From assembly GCA_963580455.1 (NCBI GenBank), contig OY756969.1:16836760-16900759 (forward strand): DNA of 64,000 nucleotides, in the 5' to 3' direction. The DNA is from Euonymus europaeus. Its lineage: Eukaryota; Streptophyta; Magnoliopsida; Celastrales; Celastraceae. Below, one piece after another: positions 37,320 to 47,492 of this stretch (within the stretch, counting starts at the first letter, position 1; the number at the start of each line of letters is the position of its first letter). Made by a program: the position numbers and the translations under genes. Below the pieces are notes generated by a model. It was not told the origin of the DNA. It worked only from the letters and a program-made list of their open reading frames with translations, and did no database searches.

Positions 37320-37935
37320 TTCAAATGTAGTTGGTAAATGAGTTACGGTTACAAAAAGGATATGAGAAGAGTCTTGGTGAGATATATGATAATCGACTAA
37401 GGAATAGATGAGTGATATTTAATTGTATAATGTTCTTGGACATTGTCAACACATCTTGAGAAGTTAGCAGCTTGTCCCCATCCTCTCGAAGTAGGTGTTT
37501 TTTCCTAGCAAACCATAGGTGATAACATCGAAAAAATATAACCAAGGTCATCTGGACTAACTTGGTTCATTATGAACATCATCCACTGCTGGAAACCACT
37601 AAACTCATGTCCATAAACATAGGTCAGAAGAGAACTTGCCATCCACATGTCCATAGCATAAGGGCACTCTTTGAATGTGTGTAGACTCGATTCATGTTCC
37701 AAGTCACACTTAATACACTAAGGGTTCAGTTGAATACCCTGATCTTGAAGATTACAATAGGTTGGCAAGCTGTCATGGCATAGTCTCCACATAGTCTCCA
37801 CGCAAATATTTTGATTTTATTTGGGATTCCCAACTTCCAGTTCTTGCTCCAAGCCATAGAAACAAGATGCATAGGGAAAGAACTCTCCTATGCGTAAAGT
37901 TTCCTAGCTAATTTTAAATCTTGCTAATTTGGCAG
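37320..37935 (-). pseudogene. LINE (non-LTR retrotransposon) C-terminal fragment
   Basis: Minus-strand pieces read IKIFAWRLC, then DSLPTYCNLQDQGIQLNP-like sequence, CDLEHESSLHTFKECPYAMD and FARKKHLLREDG. This is the order of the zinc-binding region after the reverse transcriptase in plant LINE-derived proteins. Stops and a small internal repeat ('catagtctccac' twice, 37777-37802) break it. It ends at 37935, exactly where the tRNA-like mini-element starts. Confidence 0.75.
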
Positions 37936-38200
37936 TGTGACGACCCGGCCCAGCTCGACAGCCCATCTGGCCCGCCCGGCACCGCGGCCTCACATTCAGG
38001 CTCCATGGGCCCCACCCCCAACCCCTCTAGCGCTCGCAAGCCACCCGGGTTGTTGCTAGTAGGAGTAGAACTCCTGACCCCCAGCCTTTAACATAGGGCA
38101 CATGGCAACCTATGTCACGAACTAAGCCATGGCTTAGGTTACCATCTTTGCCACATTTATACTACTTGGGTTCGTTCGCTTGCGAGTATAAATAGAGTTT
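37936..38200. mobile_element. tRNA-like mini-element (copy 2, one end only)
   Basis: Starts TGTGACGACCCGGCCCAGCT and stays alignable to the arm of copy 1 (9839-10100) through CCCGCCCGGCAC. Its centre matches the reverse complement of copy 1: a B-box-like GAGTTCTACTCC on the minus strand (38063-38075) and an A-box-like ATGGCTTAGTTCGTGA (38117-38133). The right inverted arm is not found, so this copy is truncated or carries a different right end; the end coordinate is approximate. Confidence 0.65.
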
Positions 38201-38239
38201 TAAAATTACTATTTTTTAGTAGTTTTAAAACGATAACAT

Positions 38240-38626
38240 TGGGCCTCGATTCACTCTGTTCCGTGATATAGATTATGATAGCTCATATGATTGTACTGCT
38301 TAGAAGTTGATGGTGTCGCTGCAGATCCATGGTGATGATGCTCATATGATAGAAGTAGGGTTTTATTTAATTTATGTTATTGGATTTTGTGTTCGAGTAA
38401 CTTGATTAAAGGGTGACACTATTCTTAAGTTATTTCTGGAAGTTGGACTACCCAGTATTATTCTTATTATTATATGAGAGACTTATTGATGTTTAAGTAG
38501 TGTGTTGTTCAGCCTGGGGTGGTATAAATTATATACACTAGTAAATATGGTAAAAGTTAAAGTTTATAGAAGTAGCGTTCTGGCTTGTGGACCCGCAAAA
38601 TTGGGTGTCATGGGTCGGGGAGTTAC
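38240..38626 (+). repeat. 3' LTR fragment of the nested relative
   Basis: Aligns with 34290-34681, including 'gttgatggtgtcgctgcag' and 'agaagtagcgttctgg'. The front part of this LTR is missing. Confidence 0.85.
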
Positions 38627-39844
38627 ATCCGCAGTCGTACCATCAACAACTAAGTCAATAAATCGTACATACAAGTCACTTCTAAGAATATTAAAACCGT
38701 CATCATATCAGTCTCATCACCATATTCTATTCAAGCACATAACATTACACATTACATTCTACAGAGAAATACAATAACAGTTTTGTCGTCCAATCACGGT
38801 AACCAAACAACACATTCTGTACAGAAATAACATAAATGAATCATTTATATCACAATTCACATATAACCCATCATAGAATTTTGATAAAATACTTATCAAT
38901 AATAAAACCATTTACACAGACAATAAAACATACATTTCATAAATTGCATTGTTCCCTAATACAGTTGAGTATTACTTATCGTCGTGTGTTCCCTTAAATC
39001 TCGATATCTCAAATATAATGTCGGTTCCTGAAACCCATGATAACATCCACATCTATCGACATTTATGAATTTAAATTATCTTTAACTAATTCCATTTTTT
39101 AAATAAATTAAAATTTATTTAATTGTGGTATACAACTGGGTCAAATTGACCTGGTTCTAGCCTTTTTATTCTCGGGTTAACAAACCCGAAATTACTGGTT
39201 CCACGGGTTGAAGACTGGTCGCCGTCACTATAGGCGCGGTGACGACCACGACTGACCTAGGGATGTAGAGGGCGGTCTGGCGAGTTTATCGATGGTCTTA
39301 TTTACCTGATGGGTGGCCGAAAAATGGCGAATCGTCATTCTAGAGCGTCGATACTCGTACTATTCTTCCCCTCTATTGACCGGCCTCCCAGCCTCCATTA
39401 GATCCAAAAATTGTACCGCTGAGAACATCGTCCTCCAATCATCATTTCACTACCTTCAACATCGCGAGATGTTCCTATTGCCAGAAAACGGCCTTCCGTC
39501 ACTGCCTTCTTTGTTGCGCCGTTGGCCTAGGGTTGTCTCAACTTTCATGCTTTTATATTTAATTATTCTTGTAGCTATTTTGACCTTTCTACCCTTGAAC
39601 TTATTTGCTTATTCCATAATTGCCTTAATGTTATTTACGAAATTGTCATCACCCATCTAGCCTTGATAAATTTATTTAATTTCTAAAATACTTATTACAT
39701 CTAATTTCCTAATCTCTTAATGAATTTATCTAAATTCTAATTATGGTGGTCCTTGCACCCATAATATTTATCTTAAATTAAATACCTTGCCTTAATTACC
39801 TCTCATATATTTTGCCTAACTAATTAAAAATTTGGGGTATTACA

Positions 39845-40245
39845 CTTCAAGAGTTTGATATCACTGTCAAGGATAAGAAAGCTGTTGAGAATGTGGTAGC
39901 TGACCATTTGTCTATATTGCAACTACTCGAGTCTCATACTTCTCCACCTTTGAATGATGATTTTCTAGATGAGCATCTTTTTCCTGTGTCGCATGCACCT
40001 TGGTTTGCAGATATTGTGAACTACCTTGTCTCTGAGTAGTTACCTTCCCATTGGAATATTTAAGGCAAGAATAGGTTCATTTCTGAGGTCGATTCTATTA
40101 CTTCAAGTCATCTTATCTTTTAAATATTGTACTGATAAGTTGGTGCGATGTTGTATTCCCGATGATGAGTTTACTTCAACTCACCTTATCTTTTTAAATA
40201 TTGTACTGATAAGTTGGTGCAATGTTGTATTCCCGATGATGAGTT
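39845..40245 (+). pseudogene. Athila/Tat RNase H-integrase linker with 73-bp duplication
   Basis: The frame resumes after the 13-kb insertion as LQEFDITVKDKKAVENVVADHLS, the end of RNase H. Stops follow. A tandem duplication of 73/74 bp occupies 40100-40172 and 40173-40246 (ILYCTDKLV.CCIPDDE-type coding in one frame). The period is not a multiple of three, so it disrupts the frame. Confidence 0.85.
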
Positions 40246-41330
40246 AACTTCCGTGTTTGAATTTTGGGGTTGTCGTGGTCATTTTGCAGCCGAGAAAACT
40301 GTTGCAAATTTTTTACAAAGTGGGCTTTATTGGCCTACCATATTTAAAGATGTTGTGTTGTGGTGTAAAGCATGTGAATCTTGTAAGAAACTTGGAAAAA
40401 TCATAGCTAGGAACATGATGCCCCTTTCTCCCATATTGACCCTTGAGATATGTGATTGTTGGGGAATTGACTTTATGGGGCCTTTTTCTATTTCTAGTGG
40501 CTATATGTATATCTTGTAGAAGTTATACCATCTAGAACCAATGATCATAAGGTTGTGCTTAAATTTTTAAAAGATTTGTTTGCATGTTTTGGCATGCCAA
40601 AAGCCATAATTAGTGATGGGGGTTCGCATTTTTGTAATAAACCTTTTCAGCATTTGATGAAGAAATGTGGTGTGACTCACAAGGTCTTTACCCCATATCA
40701 CCCCCAAACTAATTGCCAAGTTGAGTTGGCTAATAGAGAGATCAAGATCATTTTTGAAAAGGCAGTCCATCCTAATAAGAAGGATTGATATGATAAATTA
40801 CTTGATGTTATTTGGGCTTATAGAACTGCATTCAAAACCCCTCTTGGCATGCCACCTTATCGTTTGGTTTATGGTCGTGTTTGTCATTTACCTATTGAGA
40901 TTCAACATCACACTTTATGGACTATTAAAAAGATTAACTCTTCACTTGATGATGCCCAAGGCTTGAGAAAGTTGTAGATTTTGGAGCTAAAAGAAGCAAG
41001 AAGGGAAGCATATGACAATGCCAAATTGTCCAAGGAGAGGATTGAAGCCTTACATGATAAGAAGATCTTGGACAAGAAGTTTTTCCCTGAGCAAGGAGTG
41101 ATTCTCTACAATTTCAGACTTCATATCTTTCTAGGGAAGTTGAAGACTCATTGGAATGTCCCTTACATTGTCAAGAAGGTTAATTCTCATGGTGCTATTG
41201 ATATTGCCAATTTGAAGAATGGGACTACCTTCACTATTAATGGCTAGAGGCTCAAGCCTTTCCTTGCTCCCTATGCACTAGAGGATGAGACACTCCTCCT
41301 ACAGGATATCCAGGGAGTAATCTCAACTTC
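40246..41330 (+). pseudogene. Athila/Tat integrase
   Basis: Zinc-binding part GHFAAEKT...CKACESCKK, then catalytic Asp in WGIDFMGPF, Asp in IISDGGSHFCNKPF and Glu in QVELANREIK. The C-terminal region (WAYRTAFKTPLGMPPYRLVYG, ARREAYDNAKLSKERIEALHDKK, PYIVKKVNSHGAIDI) runs to about 41330. Stops at 40517-40519, 40786-40788, 40975-40977 and 41245-41247. Confidence 0.9.
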
Positions 41331-41345
41331 TCTTGTTATTATTTG

Positions 41346-42913
41346 ATCTTGCATATACCTAGTCATGGGGGTACTGGTGCATGACATTACTCTGTTTGTT
41401 TGTGGTACTTTGGGAGTATTGTAGTCTTATAACCACTCACTATTTCTGTTGCATTGAGTAATCACTTCCTGTGCACCTATTTTGTTCATTCCATCCATGA
41501 AGACCATGTCTTACTCTAGTTGGGGTGGGGGGGGGGGGGGGGAGGTGCCCAGTTGTGCTAGGTTTAGTTTTGAAAAGATGAAAGAAATAAAAGTTTTTTA
41601 AGAAAAAAATTATGAACTGTGTGTTGTGAAATGTTGATTTCTCGATTGCCTATGATAAGAAATATGAATTGTGACTTGTTGTGGGAGGCATATAAGATCC
41701 TTTGGATTGTGCTTGACTTTTTAGTTTGTCTTGTTTTAAAGTTTGGACTATTTCTCTCTCCTCTTGAGCACACGACCATGAGGTTTTGAAGTGTTGCATA
41801 TTTAGAGAAGTTTTGCTTAGTGTTAGTCTTTTGAATCTCAGAAGCACTATAACTCACTTATTAAACTCTTGAGGCAAAATCCTAGTCCACACTTCGACTG
41901 ATGAGATGACATAAGGCCTTCTTTGGTCGTTTGAGCTTAATTTCTAGCCTACCGTACTTAAATGTATCCCTAGTTGTCCCCTCCTAGCCAAATGTTAACC
42001 TTTTTCTTTAAGCACCTACATGTGTACCTTGCTAGAATAAATTTTTCCCATGCATCAACCCCACAATTGGATATACATATTTTTGTGGAATGTTTGTGCA
42101 TATCAGTGCATTGTGTAAGGTGTTGCTTGCTTTGTAAAAAAAAAAAGAAAAAAAGTGAAAAATAGAAAAAGCAAAATAAGGCAACATCCTAGTTCATTGA
42201 ATGGAAAACCCAAGTTTGGGGTACATGTATAGAGTAAGAAAGTTGCAGGCCACCAATAAAGCCAATGTAGCACATATATACAATAAAAAGAAAAAAAATA
42301 TAAAAAGAAAAAGAAAAACGCAAAGTGAGTGTGAAAAATGTGAGTTAGGAAAATTTTGGGGTATAAGTGCATGCATACATATGTATGACAATTGTTACAT
42401 TGAAATGTATATTTGAGTTGTGGTTTAAGCTTTAAATTTCTATTTTGACATACCCATAGCCTCAACCTACGTTACGTGGTTGTAAAGTCCTATTGGATTA
42501 TTGGTTGTGTGTTGGGCTACATTAGTGGAGAGAAGTTTTGAAAAGTGAACATATGACGGCTTGCACTTCATGTTTGAGATTCATTTGATGAATCACTTTT
42601 GCATTTTCTAGTATGAATTGATGGCATGGATGTTCCAAGTGGTTACGCGCACACACACATGAGAATGGTTCGGTTTCAGAATGAAGCAACCTTTTTAGTT
42701 AAAATCAAAACTTGGTTGAGATTTATTCTTTCTTGCATCATTTTCATGTGTTCATTATAAGGGTCAACCATTTAGGGAAGAGCTTGTCAATGTATGCTTA
42801 CACTCACACACGTTTTTGACAAATTGGTTTCAAAGTAAATTTTTCCTCCCGAAATTCATCCCAATTTATTTTCGCTATTTTGCTCGAGTACTAGCAAAAA
42901 GCTAGTTGGGGGT
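41346..42913 (+). other. Athila/Tat 3' non-coding region and polypurine tract
   Basis: No coding domain recognised. A run of 16 G at 41527-41542 and A-rich tracts at 42137-42160 and 42285-42320. It ends in the polypurine stretch AAAAAGCTAGTTGGGGGT (42896-42913), the usual context in front of a Tat/Athila 3' LTR. Long untranslated 3' regions are typical of the clade. Confidence 0.65.
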
Positions 42914-43932
42914 TGTGATTGGGATGAGATTTTGTATATTTATGTGGAGTTCGCAAGAAGAAAACTTGAGTTTTAATGCTTACAAGCCATATTTTAGGTT
43001 TGAGTTGCCGAAATTCTTTTTAATGAGCCAATGCACAATCTAACACTTTGATATCGTCATTTTGAGTGTTTTGTAGTGGTTCAAGTTGGTTTGGTAGCTT
43101 AGAGATTTAAAATTCAAGTTTTAGGTGTAGTGGTTGAAAGATGTAGAAATGATATCTATTAAGCATTTGGGTTTCAATGTGCCGGATTTGGTTTTATCAA
43201 CCTAAAAATGGTTTTAACATTTGTTTGAGTTTGTTTTAGTCACTTATGACTTGTTTGAATGGTTTTTTGGGGCTCCGGATCGATCGGAATCATTTTGGGA
43301 AGAATGAAGAATTAAGGAGCTGAAAACTGGTTTTACTGTCAACCACAGACGTGTATCAGAAGGTGTCCAAATAGATCAGTCGAAGAAGGCGGCAGACGTG
43401 ATTTTCAGCTAGCCGTCTGGATGGCCACCCTTGTCGTCTGGACGGTGCTTTCTGGACGGCTACTCCACAAAATGAACCTGAGAGTTCCCTAGTCACTTCC
43501 CGTCCCGACGACACCCCAATAACTGCAATTTTGACGCAATTTTAAGGAATATATTTGAGAAATCAATGTAATTTACCATGAGACTTATTTTTAATGGGTT
43601 AGGATGGTCTTTTAACACATGTATTAGGGTTTCAAGGGTTTAGAGACCCCATTCTTGTATCATCTAACAATTTGGCCGAAAATTACATTTTATCTAAGGG
43701 TTTTTTCTTCTCTTGCTTGTTCTTCATTTTAGTGCTTTGTTGGAGTTCGAAAATAATCTACAAGAACTTTGCTAGGATTTTAGGTTAATAATTCATAGAT
43801 CCAACCCGAAACCAAAAGTCTTTGTGAGACGATTTGGGATTCACTCATAATATTACTTTGACAATCCTGCACTTGGGAAAGCGTAAATCCACTTACCAAT
43901 TTTTGATGAGTCAAGGGCCCCAATTTCTTGCA
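42914..43932 (+). repeat. Candidate 3' LTR of the Athila/Tat element
   Basis: Starts TGTGATTGGGATGAG directly after the polypurine tract and ends near CAATTTCTTGCA. About 1.0 kb. There is no second LTR in the window to confirm the ends. It contains CCGTCTGGA / CGTCTGGACGG motifs (43411-43460) resembling those in the Tekay-like U3 regions. Confidence 0.55.
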
Positions 43933-44206
43933 ATATGGTGTTATCATTGACCACATTCAGTTTTTGCTTTTGTGTTTTCAAGATTCTCAAGTGTGCCATG
44001 TTTGTTGTAGTGCCAATTCTGTGGCACATGGATTAGCACAACTAACTTTAAGACAAAAGCGAGATTTGTATCGTATGGAGGAATATGCTCCTAAAATTCA
44101 TCATCTTGTAATGCATAATGTTTTATCTTCATCAAAACATATGAGGTTTCATGATAAAAAAAAAATTTTGACCAACAATATAAGAAAAAAAAGTAGACGA
44201 AAATAA
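43933..44206 (+). pseudogene. LINE-type RNase H C-terminal remnant
   Basis: The frame reads VIIDHIQFLLLCFQDSQVCH, then ANSVAHGLAQLTLRQ and YRMEEYAPKIHHLV. The V.HV.R.AN.VAH.LA pattern is the end of the RNase H domain found in plant LINE-derived genes. The upstream catalytic parts are absent. Confidence 0.65.
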
Positions 44207-46782
44207 CAAAGACAAAGCAATTCACTCGAGAAATTGAGTATTATAATCCTTTTGAGTCATGGTACATCACCAACTTTCTAGGGTTGGGTCTCAATTATAA
44301 ACTATAGTAGTTGAACCTTGATTATTATCTATTGCTATGTGCATGGGAAATATATTAAAACATAGCAACCACAAAATAGAAGCAACCACTGTAACTTTTT
44401 TCCTAGCATTATATAAAATAGATTGAAGTTTGTATGCTTGGAGGGACTCTTAACATTAAAACCTAAAAGTTCGGTGTATCTCACCATGATCGTTAGCCAA
44501 CAAATATGCAAACTAAAATGCAGAAAATAAAAGAAACAATATCAAAAATTTTACGAGGAAAACCCAACTTGGAGAAAAACTCGAGTCTATGAGCAACCAA
44601 CCTTGAGAAGCAATCCACTAATCACGAATCAAGAGTACAATCCTATCTTTGAGCTAAAGTCATCGCTCGTACATCATATTCAGTGTATGTTTCAACTCTA
44701 TACTCAACCTCACAATGTAGAGCTTGCTTTTGGCGCCTCAAAAGACTTCATGAACAAAGAATCAAACCCCTTCTAGACAATTGAACCTCTTTAAATAATC
44801 ACCACTCAAAACAAAAAGACCTCACTACAATTCTCTCTCTTCATTGGAACACTCAAGATCTCATTGAAGAAATGATTATAAGAAAATTGAATATACAAGG
44901 AAGCAAAAACTAAATAACCTATTTTGCACTTAGCTTCCGTAACCTCCTCTCGTTGACCGCCAAGTCTTTATATAGAGGACCACGATTAACTTCTCTAGAT
45001 AATGATAACATTTGAAAATCGTATCCTGAAAAGCAAATTATGATAAAGCAAAAAGCCCTAACAAATAGTGACAGTAGAAAATAAGCCAACAACCTATCCA
45101 CTACGTAGTGTATTTTATCTATAATTCCATACAACATGATATTATCAATTAAAAACAAACACACGTGCTAAGTACGTAAATCTCATGCAAACCATGCAAC
45201 CATCCACGTAACATTAATGAGCCTTACACTTTTTGAGATTACACTTTTTCTACTGTAACTCAAATTTAGATAAGACAGAAAAACTAACAAATGATTTAAT
45301 CATCATCCACCACTACTAGGAGATAGAACAAACTTTTGTTCAAGTGATGCAATCCATATTCACTACTAGAAGTTTTTCTTGAAATAAAAATCAATCTCTT
45401 AAACAAATATATCCATAACAATTCTTAGCACCAAAATAACTCTTATCATGATCTCTATTAACTCTCCAAGCATGTCACAAACTTATCTCACAACTGTCAA
45501 TTATTTTATTTTAAAATTAAAAAACCAATAAAACCAATTTAGCTTTGCATTTCACAATGGATATAAAATTCATTCACCTTAACACAGGCAAATTAATTGC
45601 ACTCTATGTTCGAATTACACTAATCAAACATTCAATAAAACTTTATGGTTATTTGTTTTTAAATTATACTAAAGAATGAGGATTCTAATTTGACGTGGCT
45701 TTTAATTTGAATTTTCTTAACCTGGATAAGTATTTCTTAAATTCAATTAGCATAATTTTTACATGAACACATGTTAATTGGATTGACATGAATTATATTT
45801 TTTTGAAAAATAATTGTGATAATATGCTACCAAGCTCCAAATCATTTGTTAAACACATTTTAAAGTATCAACTATACCAATTACCAAGCATCAAGAGTTC
45901 TGACATCATCGAATTATTCTAATTGAATTTTCAATCTTTTTGTTTACTAAATAAAAAATTATATTATTTCTTTTTTTTCCATCTACAATTACCAACTTCA
46001 AAGTTTCCCCCCTTAAATACACAACATTCGCAAGCAAAACTGCAATAAATACTTTCCTTGGATAAAAAACATTAGACATTGGCCATCACCATCATATCAA
46101 TGAAAGCAGTTTCATATGAGATATAGGTCAAGAGATGTAATTTCATTGTTGTTCAAGCCACAGAGCCAATCATTACGTTGGACCCAGTTTCAAATGAATT
46201 AATCCGCTGCTAATTGATGGGGCAGTAAAATTTTCTAAGAAACTTCTTCAATAGTTTACAACTCGTGTGATAATACACCACTATCTTTTACTCTATACAC
46301 CACAATAACCCATCAAATTTTTTCCAAATTCTATACCATCCATTATTTACTTTATACACTACTCTTCCCTCATGACTCATCATCTCTACGACTATTTTAA
46401 CAACTTTTTAAAACAAACCCTCTAATTTTCAAAATATATATATACACCTCTAATAATTATTATTTTGTCTTTTATGTACAATAATTAAAATTTGGTGAAT
46501 GTGCGTGAATAGGTTTTTTCTTATATGGCGCCATTAGGCTTATAAATTGTTTTTCTTTTGGTTGTTTGGGGTTTTTTTAGGTATTTTGATTTTCTTTTTT
46601 ACAGATTTCCTTCAATAATTAAAAAAATTGAATGAATCTAATATGAAATAATTTTTTTTAAAAATTTAAATATCAGTACAAGTACATTAATCAGAACTTA
46701 AATCTACAGTTGATTGAGATGCATTCATCAAATAAACAAGTTGTTAAAAATCACCTAGTTGTTTCTCATACAATGTTGCCCA
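44207..46782. other. Intergenic, mostly unassigned
   Basis: AT-rich. 44500-45200 contains phrases such as 'acgaggaaaacccaacttgg' and 'aaactcgagtctatgagcaacc' that recall plant copia LTRs, but no termini or coding partner are visible. The remainder shows no gene. Confidence 0.4.
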
Positions 46783-47409
46783 TTCAGATGCACAATCATA
46801 TGTATAGTAAAATCATTGGATCATAATAAGAAGAATCGGATAATCGCCGCCCCAGAAAAGCTAAACAAAGTGATTATGATTCACATATCCGATAGTGATG
46901 ACAATACGTTCTAAATGTGGACGTGGGATGGATTGCAAGGGTTCAGATGCACAATCATACTTATAAGAAAATCATTGGATCATAATAGGAGACATCGAAT
47001 AATTGCCAACCATGAAAAGCTGAACAAAGTGATTATGATTCACATTTTTGATAGTGATGAAAATACCTTCTAATTGTGGAGGTGGGATGGATCGCAAGGG
47101 TTCATATGCACAATCATACTTATAGGAAAACCATTGGATCATAATAGGAGGTATCAAATAATCACTATCCATGAAAAGCTGAACAAAGTTATTATGATTC
47201 ATATATTCGATAGTGATGATAATACGTTCTAAATGTGGAGGTGGGATGGATCATAAGGGTTCAGATGCACAATCATACTTATAGGAAAACCATTGGATCA
47301 TAATACAAGACATTAGATAATCACTTCCCATGAAAACCTAAACATAGTGATTATGATTCACATATCCGATAGTGATGTCAATACGTTCTAAATGTGGACG
47401 TGGGATGGC
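46783..47409. repeat. 159-bp tandem repeat, four copies
   Basis: Units start at 46783, 46942, 47101 and 47260 with an exact 159-bp spacing; the fourth is shortened. Each contains 'cacaatcata', 'gattatgattca' and 'tgtggaggtgggatgga' with few differences. The period equals 53 codons and the minus frame stays open across units (46972-47202). Confidence 0.95.
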
Positions 47410-47492
47410 TAAAAAAGTCAAACTTTGTGCATCGCTTATGAGATGTAAGACAATTTTTTACCTTGATCCGAAAAGGTGTCCCATATCAAGCA
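46783..47492 (-). pseudogene. Mutator/OTU-type protein remnant (C-terminal), minus strand
   Basis: Minus-strand text before the repeats reads LDMGHLF and IVLHLISDA, then each repeat unit reads PLRSIPPP, ITI..VNHNHFVQLFM and PPIMIQW. This order resembles the C-terminal part of plant transposon-encoded proteins of the Mutator/OTU type; the assignment is from memory of the family pattern and unverified. Frame breaks occur, and the solo LTR 47493-49642 separates it from its upstream part. Confidence 0.5.

Larger units (their letters stand above)
32663..38626 (+). mobile_element. Nested gypsy relative in inverted orientation
   Basis: The plus-orientation LTR 32663-34681 ends GAGGCGTTACA and is followed by a primer-binding site TGGTATCAGAG (34684-34694). 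The internal region is 34682-37319. A 3' LTR fragment (38240-38626) matches 34290-34681 and ends GGGGAGTTAC(A). ATCCG borders both sides. LTR and internal segments match the host element in the opposite orientation (27190-27490 with 34100-34380; 29420-29615 with 36515-36725), so host and insert belong to related families. No intact coding region. Confidence 0.85.
26826..39844 (-). mobile_element. 13-kb decayed gypsy-type LTR element, minus strand
   Basis: LTRs lie at 26826-28820 and 32268-39844, the latter containing a nested relative. A perfect 5-bp duplication CTTCA at 26821-26825 and 39845-39849 borders it. A primer-binding site (plus-strand GCTCTGATACCA, 32254-32265, complement of initiator-Met tRNA PBS) and a polypurine tract (minus-strand AAGGATGGGAGA, about 28821-28835) fix the orientation. 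The internal 3.4 kb has no recognisable gag or pol, so it is either non-autonomous or too decayed. LTR ends are TGTAACACCCCG / GGTATTACA. Visible LTR divergence is higher than in the complete chromovirus at 52030. Confidence 0.88.
32268..39844 (-). repeat. LTR (5', right) of the 13-kb element, split by a nested relative
   Basis: LTR sequence runs 32268-32662 and resumes at about 38632-39844. The break is flanked by ATCCG on both sides (32658-32662 and 38627-38631). Its inner edge carries the primer-binding site. Confidence 0.85.
21709..43932 (+). mobile_element. Athila/Tat-like Ty3/gypsy element, 5'-truncated and split by two insertions
   Basis: The plus-strand coding order is gag C-terminal region (21844-22500), a spacer with an in-frame duplication (22539-23024), RT (23547-23895 and 26053 onward), RNase H (to 26825 and from 39845), and integrase (40246-41330). 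A polypurine tract and a candidate 3' LTR (42914-43932) follow. No 5' LTR, primer site or gag N-terminus is present. The solo LTR 23896-26047 and the 13-kb gypsy element 26826-39844 lie inside; in both cases the frame continues on the far side of a 5-bp target duplication. Many stops make it defective. Confidence 0.9.

Noticed and set aside
41527..41542. Run of 16 G as a functional G-quadruplex
   Set aside because: A simple homopolymer in decayed transposon 3' sequence; nothing ties it to a function.
44500..45200. Additional copia LTR
   Set aside because: Some phrases recall copia LTRs, but no termini, target duplication, primer site or partner LTR could be found, so it is left unassigned.
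46783..47409. Could the regular repeat be a CRISPR-like array?
   Set aside because: The 159-bp units are contiguous and similar throughout, with no short repeat/unique spacer pattern, and the context is a plant genome.
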